Assembly: GCA_030524055.1 (NCBI GenBank)
Contig: JAUNHH010000015.1
Span: 1 to 60,829 of the forward strand
Direction: 5' to 3'
Source: Actinomycetaceae bacterium
GTDB taxonomy: Bacteria > Actinomycetota > Actinomycetes > Actinomycetales > Actinomycetaceae
Length of the DNA stretch: 60,829 nucleotides
A program made the translations under genes and the position numbers. The notes under the pieces are model-generated. The model saw nothing but the letters and a program-made list of their open reading frames with translations, was not told the DNA's origin and searched no databases. Positions 52,063-60,777 of this stretch are shown here, piece by piece (the stretch's first letter is position 1; the number at the start of each line of letters is the position of its first letter).

Positions 52063-52105
52063 ACGAGGGCGGGGTGCGCTAAAAATAGTGCAACCCCGCC
52101 CTCGT
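52063..52105. terminator. Hairpin of inverted 12-mers between convergent genes
   Basis: Exact copies at 52063-52074 and 52094-52105 make a 12-bp stem with a 19-base A-rich loop. On the minus strand the stem is followed by ATTTTTTT, a true U tract, so it ends the S9 peptidase transcript; on the plus strand GAATTC follows. Confidence 0.88.
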
Positions 52106-52125
52106 GAATTCTTCATGGCAACTAC

Positions 52126-54129
52126 TCACTCAAGGTTGGCCACCTCAATATCGGCTCCACCCTCAACTTTGAGTCCCCACACTTTGCCGTAGAAACCTAG
52201 CTCGCTTTCCCACGCATCTTTAATGGTGGCAGCCCGCAGGAATCCAGAACTTTCACCCTCATAGATTTTCAACGCCACAGGCGAACCTTTAGCCGCTAAA
52301 GCATCGTGAATAGCGGTCGCTTGCGAAGAGGGAACAATCGGATCATTGGCACCATGAAGAAGAAGCAAAGGCTCGCCAATACCGTCAATATTGTGAATGG
52401 GGGAGCGCTCCTCAAAAACAGGATCCTCCACATTCGACGAACCAATCAAGCCAAAAATGTACCGCGACTCGAACTTATGGGTTTCCTGCGCTAAAGCACG
52501 CAAATCGGTGAGCCCATAGAAGGATGTTCCCGCAGAGAAAACATTTGTTCGCGCCAGGGCGGAAAGAACAGTAAATCCGCCTGCAGAAACCCCTCGAATA
52601 GCCATACGTTGGCCATCAACTAAACCTTGATCGGCTAAATATTGCGCCCCATCCACGCAATCATCGACATCCATAATGCCCCAATTCCCATCAAGACGAT
52701 TACGGTATGCCCGTCCAAATCCGGTTGACCCCCGATAATTCACATCCAAGATAGCGAAACCACGGCTCGTCCAATACTGGAAGGGCACTTGCAGGCCAGC
52801 CCGGGCAGCATCGGTGGGACCGCCATGAACATTCACAATGAGCGGAGGCAATTCGCCCTCAGGCCCAGAAAAATCCGGATTCTTTGGCGGATAGTAGAAC
52901 CCATGTGCCTTTTCGCCATCGCGAGTTGGCCAGGAAATCAACTGTGCCTCGGAAATATATTCCGGATCAACTTCGGCCTCCGAAGAGGGACGAATCACCG
53001 TTGTTTTCCCGTCTTTCACTTCAATAATGGCTGGCGTATGCGTCGCAGAATCCGCCAAGAAAACAACGCGCCCATCTGAAGCCGCGACATTTCCAATAGG
53101 CCACCATCCGGTAGACCATTCCTCCAATAAACCATTATCTAAACGCACTGTTCCCAGATGCCAAATCACATCTTCTTCCCAGGAACAAATGAGATGGTCA
53201 ATATCGTAGTTATCAAAGGAATGCAGACCCAAAAACCAATGCGGATGAGAGAAAGCCTTAGGCGTGGGGTGTAGGGGCCGAGTCCGCAGGCGATCTGCCC
53301 ACGAATCAACATCTTCGCCCTCATGCCAGGTAAAACCTTCTGTCCGGTACAGATTCGCCCACCCAGAAGAATCATCAACGTGAATGAGATCCCCACTCAG
53401 CGTCCACCTGGGCTCGTAGACACACACGCCTGGCCGATCAATCACCGTCACAGTGCGCCCAGGAACGCCCGCAAAATCAAGATTCGCGACAAGTAGTGCG
53501 CTATGGGTCCACGGCATATCCGGGTGATTCCAGGAAATCCACGCCAACTTCATCCCATCGGGAGATAGTGACGGAGAAGACACGAAATCAGTGCCGCTAG
53601 CAACAGTGGAAATCAACGACCCATCGCGTGCGGCTGAGCCATCTAAAGGAACCGCCACCAAAGTATTGACTGGTTCGCCCTCGCCTCGGTGGTCTTCACA
53701 TACGGCGTAGACAACGCCACGTACATCGGCGATCTCGACATCCCCATAGCGCACATCGGCCAGCGGAGTCAGCGGTGTCAAGGTTGATAGGGGGTCCCGT
53801 AAATCGAAACGATAGAGGCGCCCATCAAAAGCATCAGAAAAAACGATGACCCCGCGGTGAACGGCGTAAGCGCGCCCACCATATTCATGAACTCGGGTAC
53901 GCACATCCGGTAGGCGTACGCCATCAATCAGGGGAAGAACTTCCGAGGTTTGCCCCAAACGATTTCGACGCAACAACACATTGCGACCATTATCTCGTGG
54001 GTGACCCTCAACCCAATATGTGTCAGGACCATCCACACGGACCTGAGACAGGGTGACACTTCGCGCAACGAAGGAGTCACCAGTGATGGGGGAGGACCAT
54101 TCGCCGTGAGGGACGCGGGCAAGAGACAT
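52126..54129 (-). CDS. S9-family (acylaminoacyl/prolyl oligopeptidase-like) protein, possible loss of catalytic His
   Basis: A 667-residue protein with an N-terminal beta-propeller (about 1-400) and a C-terminal alpha/beta hydrolase. The nucleophile is in MAIRGVSAGGFTVLSALA and the acid in LLLLHGANDPIVPSSQA. The expected His motif (GEGHGF) reads YEGESSGFLRAA, with Ser in place of His, so the triad appears broken. The oxyanion-region block VNVHGGPTDAARAG is present. It may be an inactive or altered hydrolase. It reads toward a 12-mer hairpin and diverges from dxs. Confidence 0.85.
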   Translation of the reverse strand: MSLARVPHGEWSSPITGDSFVARSVTLSQVRVDGPDTYWVEGHPRDNGRNVLLRRNRLGQTSEVLPLIDGVRLPDVRTRVHEYGGRAYAVHRGVIVFSDAFDGRLYRFDLRDPLSTLTPLTPLADVRYGDVEIADVRGVVYAVCEDHRGEGEPVNTLVAVPLDGSAARDGSLISTVASGTDFVSSPSLSPDGMKLAWISWNHPDMPWTHSALLVANLDFAGVPGRTVTVIDRPGVCVYEPRWTLSGDLIHVDDSSGWANLYRTEGFTWHEGEDVDSWADRLRTRPLHPTPKAFSHPHWFLGLHSFDNYDIDHLICSWEEDVIWHLGTVRLDNGLLEEWSTGWWPIGNVAASDGRVVFLADSATHTPAIIEVKDGKTTVIRPSSEAEVDPEYISEAQLISWPTRDGEKAHGFYYPPKNPDFSGPEGELPPLIVNVHGGPTDAARAGLQVPFQYWTSRGFAILDVNYRGSTGFGRAYRNRLDGNWGIMDVDDCVDGAQYLADQGLVDGQRMAIRGVSAGGFTVLSALARTNVFSAGTSFYGLTDLRALAQETHKFESRYIFGLIGSSNVEDPVFEERSPIHNIDGIGEPLLLLHGANDPIVPSSQATAIHDALAAKGSPVALKIYEGESSGFLRAATIKDAWESELGFYGKVWGLKVEGGADIEVANLE

Positions 54130-54251
54130 GAGAACCTCTTCACATCGGGGGCGGCCACGGTGCGTGGCTACATGGACGAGTCTAGTGCGCCGACCCGTTT
54201 TATTCCCAGATGTGACCGGAGCGTGGGCGGCCTGCCATTAGGATGTCGCCC

Positions 54252-56147
54252 ATGTCCAGAGTTTCTCGGCACGATGATCTACTGGCGCGAATCCACTCGC
54301 CGCGGGATTTGCGGACCTTTACGCCTGCTGAACTTGTTGACCTTGCGGCCCAGATTCGTACTCGCCTTATCGAGTCAGTATCGAAAACTGGAGGCCACCT
54401 CGGCCCCAACCTTGGGGTTGTTGAGCTGACAATTGCTCTGCACCGGGTATTGAACTCGCCGCAGGACTCACTGATTCTGGACACGGGCCACCAGTCTTAT
54501 GTCCATAAGATGCTGACAGGCCGCGCAGATTTCACTCAACTACGGCGCAGCGGCGGCCTGTCCGGTTACCCCAGTCGCGCTGAATCTGACCATGACATTC
54601 TCGAAAACTCCCACGCCTCTGTGTCTCTGTCGTGGGCCGATGGTATTTCACGTGAGAAAACTCGCAATAATGACCCGTCGTGGACTGTGGCCGTTATTGG
54701 TGACGGCGCGCTTACCGGCGGAATGGCCTGGGAAGCGCTGAATAATATTGCCTCCGACCCTGCCCGCAATGTGATGATTGTGGTTAATGACAATGGGCGC
54801 TCCTATGCGCCCACCATTGGCGGGGTTGCGCACCATTTAGATTTCCTGCGTTCCTCAAAAGAATATGAGCGGGCATTAGCGTGGGGCAAACGGCGTCTTT
54901 TGTCTTTAGGGGATCCTGGGCGCGCTGCTTATGACGCTTTACATGGCCTGAAAACAGGGCTTAAAGATGCACTTATTCCCCAGGCAATGTTTGAGGATCT
55001 TGGCCTGAAATATCTCGGCCCTGTTGATGGACACGACATTATTGCTTTAGAGGATCTATTTTTCCGGGCGCGTTCGCTCAAAGGCCCCGTCCTCGTCCAC
55101 GTTCTCACACAAAAAGGATTCGGGTATACCCCAGCGGAAGAAGACGTTGCTGACCGTTTTCATGCGGTGGGTCGTATTCACCCGGAAACAGGATTACCTG
55201 TTGTTCCCGCGCGTTTTGGATGGACGGCTGCATTTGCTGACGAGATTGTCTCTATTGCCCGCAAGCGCCCCGATATTGTCGGCTTAACAGCGGCAATGAT
55301 GGCGCCGGTGGGATTAGGACCGTTCCATTCAGAATTCCCCGATCGTGTGATTGACGTGGGTATTGCCGAGCAGCATGCTGTGGCCGCTGCAGCGGGAATG
55401 GCATTTGCAGGAGCACACCCGGTTTTTGCTGTGTACGCGACTTTCCTGAATCGCGCATTCGATCAGGTCCTAATGGATGTTGCCTTGCATAAAGCGGGAG
55501 TCACATTTGTTCTGGATCGTGCGGGAATTACCGGTGATGACGGGGCATCCCATAATGGTATGTGGGATATTTCCATGCTCAACGTAGTCCCGGGACTGCG
55601 AATGGCAGCCCCTCGGGATGAAGCAACCCTCCGCGAAGAATTACGCGAAGCTGTCGATATTCATGACGCCCCCTCCGTGGTGCGTTTCCGTAAAGGCGAA
55701 TTACCGGATCCTATTCCCGCATTAAGGAATGAGGGCGGGGTCGATATTCTTCTTGATGACGACAACCCGGATATTCTTCTTATTCCCACAGGTTCACTAG
55801 TTCCCACTGCAATGGCAGCTGCTGAGCGTCTACGTAAAGAAGGCTTACGGATTCGGATTGTTGACCCGCGGTGGATTATTCCCGTCCCGCCCGCTCTGGC
55901 TGACCTTGCCAGCGATGTCGATACTGTTCTGACCCTCGAAGACGGTATCGTCGAAGGAGGATTCGGCTGGGCGGTGCGTGATCTTTTATCTGAATCCGGA
56001 CAGAAAGTTATTACCCTTGGGATCCCGCGGCGTTTCCTTGAGCACGCCAGTCGCGATTTATTGTTGGCCTCCACTGGCCTCGACGAGGACGGGGTTGCTA
56101 CCGCTATACGGCAAGCCTGTAGGCCAGCACCGGTGTCCCAGGCTTAG
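54252..56147 (+). CDS. dxs: 1-deoxy-D-xylulose-5-phosphate synthase
   Basis: A 631-residue TPP enzyme that starts the MEP isoprenoid pathway from pyruvate and glyceraldehyde 3-phosphate. Motifs: GGHLGPNLGVVELTIALH near the start, the TPP-binding GDGALTGGMAWEALNN, and the second-half catalytic stretch VDVGIAEQHAVAAAAGMAF and DRAGITGDDGASHNGMWD. ATG 54252 has AGGA 8 bases upstream; ATG 54243 is an alternative start. A one-mismatch 12-mer (55729-55740) encodes NEGG in a variable insert, another (55085-55096) differs by one base. Supplies precursors for the prenyl synthase at 25.8 kb. Confidence 0.95.
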   Translation: MSRVSRHDDLLARIHSPRDLRTFTPAELVDLAAQIRTRLIESVSKTGGHLGPNLGVVELTIALHRVLNSPQDSLILDTGHQSYVHKMLTGRADFTQLRRSGGLSGYPSRAESDHDILENSHASVSLSWADGISREKTRNNDPSWTVAVIGDGALTGGMAWEALNNIASDPARNVMIVVNDNGRSYAPTIGGVAHHLDFLRSSKEYERALAWGKRRLLSLGDPGRAAYDALHGLKTGLKDALIPQAMFEDLGLKYLGPVDGHDIIALEDLFFRARSLKGPVLVHVLTQKGFGYTPAEEDVADRFHAVGRIHPETGLPVVPARFGWTAAFADEIVSIARKRPDIVGLTAAMMAPVGLGPFHSEFPDRVIDVGIAEQHAVAAAAGMAFAGAHPVFAVYATFLNRAFDQVLMDVALHKAGVTFVLDRAGITGDDGASHNGMWDISMLNVVPGLRMAAPRDEATLREELREAVDIHDAPSVVRFRKGELPDPIPALRNEGGVDILLDDDNPDILLIPTGSLVPTAMAAAERLRKEGLRIRIVDPRWIIPVPPALADLASDVDTVLTLEDGIVEGGFGWAVRDLLSESGQKVITLGIPRRFLEHASRDLLLASTGLDEDGVATAIRQACRPAPVSQA

Positions 56148-56177
56148 TCTGGGCACCCACTGGGGTGGATAGCCGCG

Positions 56178-56189
56178 CCCCGCCCTCGT
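56178..56189 (-). repeat. Exact 12-mer ACGAGGGCGGGG (minus strand), between convergent genes
   Basis: Solo copy in the 47-base gap between the dxs and rnd stops, with no inverted partner there. It shows that gene-end copies are not always arranged as hairpins. Confidence 0.9.
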
Positions 56190-56194
56190 ACAAG

Positions 56195-57439
56195 TCAGGA
56201 CTTCAGCGCGGCCACCAACTCAGCAAAGGTCAACTCCACCTGCCACGGACGGGCTGCTGTTTCTGCCAGGCGCCGCTGGACTGCCACCGACACTGGCAGG
56301 CCCGAATCAAGTGGAGCCCACGCTAAATAGCGTTGGACTTTCGGCTCAAGAACCACGTCCGGAGCCATCTGCAGCGGATCCGCCACCTTTTTCACTGCCG
56401 CACGCACTGCCTGAAGGCGCGCATGAGCCTGCGGATCATTGCGCGCCCAAAAACGTGACTCTGGAATAGTCCCTGCAGGAGTCGGCACCCGACGCGGCGG
56501 CAACGCATTATCAGGGGTGTGAATAGCGGTGGTAATCGCGCGAAGCCAAATATCAGTATGGGCCCGGGCAGTAGGAATCCTAAAGTCCTGAATCTGCAAA
56601 AGAGAACGGCGATTACGCGGTGGATTACTGGCTGCCTGAATAAGGGCACTATTTTTCACTAAACGGCCCGGAGCAATATCTAATTCTCGCGCTAAATCCT
56701 CGCGAGCAAACCAGAGTAGGCGTAATACTTCCAGCGAACGCGGACTGGATAATTTTCCAATTCCGGGCAAACTACGCCAGCGATCCGGCTTTGGCGCAGG
56801 TGCAGGAAGACGTATAACATGGTCGAATTCTTCGCTGGCCCATTCCCAACGCCCTAAATCATGAAGGCGCGTCGCCAGATGACGATAGGCTTCCGTTAAA
56901 AGCTCGACATCAAGGGCCGCATAACGCAACCAGTCAGAGGGCAAAGGTCGAATAGACCAATTCGCTGCCTGGTGGTCTTTCGCTAAAGACAACCCCATAA
57001 CCTGTTCACACACTGCTGCCAAGCCAAAACGCTCTAAACCAATGAGCCGCGCCGCAACTTCCGTATCAAATAGCGTCGCTGGCCGCAGACCAACGGCAGC
57101 GAGATTCGGCAGATCCTGATCCGCCGCGTGAAGAATCCACAAATCGTCAGTTCCAGGTGCCAGTGACGATAAATCTGGCAAGGCATGGGAATCAATAAGG
57201 AATGTCCCGACATCTTCCCGGCGGATTTGCACCAGATAGGGATCGGAACCGTAACGATACCCTTGGGCACGCTCAACATCGAGGGCAATGGGTGCCGTTC
57301 CAGCAGCAAGGCGGGATGCCACCTCAGCCAGCTCACGGGCAGAGTCAATCATCGCAGGAGTTCCGCCGCGAGGGGAACTAATAAGGATCGGGTCCTCTGT
57401 GTCCCCGGCAGGAAGTCCCTGGTGATTGTCGATACGCAC
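56195..57439 (-). CDS. rnd: Ribonuclease D
   Basis: A 414-residue 3'-5' exoribonuclease with an N-terminal DEDD nuclease and C-terminal HRDC domain, trimming tRNA and other RNA ends. The acidic residues are in PIALDVERAQGY (Asp-X-Glu), LHAADQDLPNLA (Asp) and LRYAALDVELL (Tyr...Asp). The HRDC domain covers about 220-310. Its GTG start at 57439 lies just after the DUF3000 stop; ribosomes probably re-start there. The order DUF3000, rnd, then dxs on the opposite strand matches Rv2680-Rv2682c as I recall it. Confidence 0.92.
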   Translation of the reverse strand: MRIDNHQGLPAGDTEDPILISSPRGGTPAMIDSARELAEVASRLAAGTAPIALDVERAQGYRYGSDPYLVQIRREDVGTFLIDSHALPDLSSLAPGTDDLWILHAADQDLPNLAAVGLRPATLFDTEVAARLIGLERFGLAAVCEQVMGLSLAKDHQAANWSIRPLPSDWLRYAALDVELLTEAYRHLATRLHDLGRWEWASEEFDHVIRLPAPAPKPDRWRSLPGIGKLSSPRSLEVLRLLWFAREDLARELDIAPGRLVKNSALIQAASNPPRNRRSLLQIQDFRIPTARAHTDIWLRAITTAIHTPDNALPPRRVPTPAGTIPESRFWARNDPQAHARLQAVRAAVKKVADPLQMAPDVVLEPKVQRYLAWAPLDSGLPVSVAVQRRLAETAARPWQVELTFAELVAALKS

Positions 57440-57441
57440 CC

Positions 57442-58032
57442 TTAGGCCCCTAAAAGGTGATTCGGGGCTTGCGCGCCGGAGGTACGGCACATGAGATCGG
57501 CCCAGGCGTGGAGATGCTCACCAAGATAGGGCGTTGAAGGAGTCCATGAGGCGCGGACTTCTACGTGGGCGGTGGCACCGCGTAGCTCTAGTCCTCCAAA
57601 GGACTCTGACAATTCGCGGGTGACAGTCCCATTGAGGTCGTGGTAACTCGCGCCAGCGTCATAGAGACAGTCGTGCATCCAGTCCCACATGGCCGCGGCA
57701 AGAGCAGGATCGGTCCCCATGTCGTGGTCAATTTGCGAGCGGCATTGGGCAACGAGACGGAAATTCCCATTCCATCCAACTTGTTCGATGGGGTCATGGA
57801 GGACAACAAAACGGCCAGAGGCTAATGCTTCGCCATTTTCTTCACTGCGAGTGCGCATGGAAATCGCGGCAGACCATGGGGCGAGGCGGGTTGGCGCGGG
57901 AACCTCTTCGAGATCGACCATCGACGTCCCTCCCGCATCTCGCAGGCTGGTCAGAGCCGTGAGAAAGTCTTCGGGCAGCTGTGTTTCGGTCACCGTTAAA
58001 CAGTAGGCATGCCTCGGGAGCGACGCAGGCAC
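57442..58032 (-). CDS. DUF3000 protein
   Basis: A 196-residue actinobacterial protein with the family's landmarks: APWSAAISMRTRSEENGEALASGRFVVLHDP, WNGNFRLVAQCRSQID, AMWDWMHDCLYDAGASYHDLNGTVTRELSESFGGL, and a C-terminal WADLMCRTSGAQAP. It is cytosolic and of unknown function. The start is uncertain: GTG 58032 lacks a ribosome site and a GTG 13 codons in (57993) is an alternative that fits the conserved core. It precedes rnd with a 2-base gap, so the two are cotranscribed. Confidence 0.85.
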   Translation of the reverse strand: MPASLPRHAYCLTVTETQLPEDFLTALTSLRDAGGTSMVDLEEVPAPTRLAPWSAAISMRTRSEENGEALASGRFVVLHDPIEQVGWNGNFRLVAQCRSQIDHDMGTDPALAAAMWDWMHDCLYDAGASYHDLNGTVTRELSESFGGLELRGATAHVEVRASWTPSTPYLGEHLHAWADLMCRTSGAQAPNHLLGA

Positions 58033-58515
58033 GGCACGCCGCCGAACCTGGGACGAGGCTGTGAAGGGGGTGCGATGACGCTGGATTGAATGGTTATTGA
58101 GTATGCATAGAAATTGGACATGCGGCGAAGCTGTGGTGGCATCTACTTCGGCTGTGCTTCGCGGTGGGTTTTATTAGGTATGGCCTGGGGTTTTATCGAA
58201 TTCGTCGGTGGGAATTTTTTGGCTAAGTGGGGAAGAAGGTGGCCTGAGAGGGAGAGGGGTCGCTCTATGTGTGATCAGGCGTTTTACCTGCAACGCGGAA
58301 AAGTGTGATTTTTAGCACTAAGGTGGATTGGTGGAGGGTGTGTTGCGGCAACGAGGGCGGGGCGCGCATCACTACACGTCAATGATGCTCGCGCCTCGCC
58401 CTCGTCACCTATTGCCCTGCGCCCCAGGCGCTGGTGAAGCAACAGTGTTGGCTGAAAGGCCACTCTTTGGCGTGCCCGGGGTCTTTTACTGTCGAATGCG
58501 ATGTCTTTGGAGGAA
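58033..58515. other. Intergenic region with 12-mer hairpin
   Basis: About 480 bases. A hairpin of one exact copy (58351-58362) and one single-mismatch copy (58394-58405) lies in the middle, extended by GCGCG/CGCGC, and probably ends the GlgX transcript. The rest (58033-58345) holds the likely upstream region of the DUF3000 gene. A 64-codon open frame at 58114-58308 has no known relatives that I recognise and no ribosome site, so I leave it uncalled. Confidence 0.7.
58351..58405. terminator. Hairpin of inverted 12-mers after glgX
   Basis: ACGAGGGCGGGG at 58351-58362 pairs with CCTCGCCCTCGT at 58394-58405 (one mismatch), with an outlying GCGCG/CGCGC step; the loop is about 20 bases. It lies 110 bases after the glgX stop on the minus strand. 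Confidence 0.7.
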
Positions 58516-60639
58516 TTACAGGGCGCTGGACTTGTCCCTGGGGCTACGGAAAATCAGGGCACTGCGCTGCGGAAGGGTGACCCAATCCTGGGCGCGCATG
58601 ACCTTCTCGTCAGAATCGTTTGCAGTATTGACCACCGTAATCCAGTGGGAGCCATATTCCTTGGCAGGCAAAACAAAGGCGACAGGTTCAGGGGCGGCAT
58701 TAAGGAGAAGGAGGAAATCGTCATCAACGATTTTCCGGCCCACCCGATCGGGTTCCTGAATGGCATTGCCGTTATAAAACACCATGGTGGAACGCGCCCA
58801 GGGTTGCCCCCATTCTTCCTCTGTCATATGCAGACCATCAGGGGTAAACCATTCGACTTCACCCAATTCTGATTCGCCACCGCGCTGGGCAGAGCCAGCA
58901 AAAAAGCGGCGCCGACGCATCGCTGGGTGATCGCGGCGTAGGCGAATGAGTTTCTGGGTAAAACGCAAGAGCGCCTTGCGATCCTCATCTAAATCCCAAT
59001 CAACCCAGGTGAGCTCATTGTCCTGGCAGTAGGTATTGTTATTCCCCATTTGTGTACGCGCCATTTCATCCCCATGGGAAATCATGGGAACACCCTGGCT
59101 AAAAATCATTGTGGTGAGGAAATTTCGGTGCTGACGGGCACGCAGAGTGCGAATGGCCGTATTTTCTGTTGGCCCTTCCTCGCCACAATTCCATGAGCGA
59201 TTATGGCTTTCGCCATCGGCATTACCTTCGCCATTGGCTTCATTATGTTTCTCGTTGTATGAGACCAAATCATGCATAGTGAAACCGTCATGGGCGGTGA
59301 CAAAGTTAATGGAGGCTACTGGGCGCCGGCCAGTATGTTCGTAGAGGTCAGCAGAACCTGCCAGGCGTGAGGCGAATTGGGGCAGGGAAGAGAACTCTCC
59401 CCGCCAAAAGTCGCGCACAGTATCGCGATAGCGCCCATTCCATTCAGTCCATAGTGGTGGGAATCCGCCTACCTGGTAGCCACCGGCTCCCACATCCCAG
59501 GGCTCAGCAATAAGTTTGACCTGACTGACAATGGGGTCTTGTTGGATGAGGTCAAAAAAGGCCGACAGGCGGTCTACTTCAGCAAATTGGCGGGCCAATG
59601 TTGACGCCAAATCAAAGCGGAAACCATCCACATGCATTTCCCAAACCCAATAGCGCAGTGAATCCATAATCAACTGCAAAACATGGGGGTGAGACATCAG
59701 CAGGGAATTGCCTGTGCCCGTTGTATCGAAGTAGTGCTGTCGATCCCCTTCAACCAGGCGGTAATAGGAGGCATTGTCGATGCCCTTAAAGGATAGGGTC
59801 GGTCCCAGATGATTACCTTCGGCAGTGTGGTTATAGACCACATCGAGAATGACCTCAATATCAGCGGCATGCATGGCTTTGACCATGGCCTTAAATTCTG
59901 AGACCTGCCCGCCGATTTCCCCGGATGACGAATAGGCATTATGTGGGGCAAAAAAGCCAATAGTGTTATAGCCCCAGTAATTCGATAATCCGCGCCCCTG
60001 AAGAACCGGGTCATTAATGAATTGGTGGATAGGCATTAATTCGAGGGCAGTAATCCCCAGGTCTTTGAGGTGCTCGATAACCGCCGGGTGAGCAAGCCCC
60101 GCATAGGTTCCCCGGATTTCCTTTGGGATTTCCGGATGCTGCATTGTCAGGCCCTTCACATGGGCCTCATAGATAATCGTTTCGGAATAGTCGTGGCGTG
60201 GAGGGCGGTCGTTATCCCAGTCGAAATAGGGGTTCACCACGACAGAAATCATTGTGTCGCGCGCAGAATCTTCCTGATTGCGCAGGGAAGGGTCCGCAAA
60301 GTCGTAGGAATACAGTGACGCAGAGGTGGTGACTTGCCCTGTGATTGCTTTCGCATAGGGGTCAAGAAGGAGCTTTGACGGGTCACAGCGATGCCCCGCT
60401 GCTGGGTCGTAGGGTCCGTGAACGCGGTAGCCATACATCTGCCCAGCCATGATTCCAGGCAGGTAGGCATGCCACACGAAACCATCAACCTCAGTGAGGC
60501 GAATATGTTCTTCCGAACCATCTATATCAATGAGACACAGGTCAACTGCGGTGGCAACGGAAGAGTAGAGAGCGAAATTCGTCCCACGGCCGTCATAGGT
60601 CGCGCCAAGGGGATACGGCTTACCGGGCCAGATCTGCAT
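58516..60639 (-). CDS. glgX: Glycogen debranching enzyme GlgX (isoamylase type)
   Basis: A 707-residue GH13 enzyme that cuts alpha-1,6 branches from glycogen. The start MQIWPGKPYPLGATYDGRGTNFALYS is typical and fixes ATG 60639. A CBM48 domain comes first, then the barrel with VYNHTAEGNHLGPTLSFKG, DGFRFDLASTLAR (nucleophile Asp), LIAEPWDVGAGGYQVGGFPP (acid Glu) and FVTAHDGFTMHDLVSYN (third Asp). A small C-terminal beta domain ends it. It helps degrade stored glycogen and feeds the PPi-PFK glycolysis. Confidence 0.95.
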   Translation of the reverse strand: MQIWPGKPYPLGATYDGRGTNFALYSSVATAVDLCLIDIDGSEEHIRLTEVDGFVWHAYLPGIMAGQMYGYRVHGPYDPAAGHRCDPSKLLLDPYAKAITGQVTTSASLYSYDFADPSLRNQEDSARDTMISVVVNPYFDWDNDRPPRHDYSETIIYEAHVKGLTMQHPEIPKEIRGTYAGLAHPAVIEHLKDLGITALELMPIHQFINDPVLQGRGLSNYWGYNTIGFFAPHNAYSSSGEIGGQVSEFKAMVKAMHAADIEVILDVVYNHTAEGNHLGPTLSFKGIDNASYYRLVEGDRQHYFDTTGTGNSLLMSHPHVLQLIMDSLRYWVWEMHVDGFRFDLASTLARQFAEVDRLSAFFDLIQQDPIVSQVKLIAEPWDVGAGGYQVGGFPPLWTEWNGRYRDTVRDFWRGEFSSLPQFASRLAGSADLYEHTGRRPVASINFVTAHDGFTMHDLVSYNEKHNEANGEGNADGESHNRSWNCGEEGPTENTAIRTLRARQHRNFLTTMIFSQGVPMISHGDEMARTQMGNNNTYCQDNELTWVDWDLDEDRKALLRFTQKLIRLRRDHPAMRRRRFFAGSAQRGGESELGEVEWFTPDGLHMTEEEWGQPWARSTMVFYNGNAIQEPDRVGRKIVDDDFLLLLNAAPEPVAFVLPAKEYGSHWITVVNTANDSDEKVMRAQDWVTLPQRSALIFRSPRDKSSAL

Positions 60640-60726
60640 GTCACAAGGGTGCCATGAAATGGCCGAAAAAGTGAGTTGTGAGCCGAGTCGCACGGTCTAG
60701 ATTTCGCGTAGCGGCCCAAATCCTGT

Positions 60727-60732
60727 TAGGCT
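60727..60732 (+). promoter_or_regulatory. Probable -10 box of the tRNA-Gly gene
   Basis: TAGGCT lies 45 bases before the tRNA and is identical to the -10 box of the PTS operon promoter. A weak -35 (TTCGCG) sits 18 bases before it. Confidence 0.4.
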
Positions 60733-60777
60733 TCCATCCGTTCCGCCGCGGAGATGGCGGGGCAATAAGTCAATAAC

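Noticed and set aside
58114-58308. 64-codon open frame that might be a small membrane protein
   Set aside because: No ribosome site and no recognisable family.
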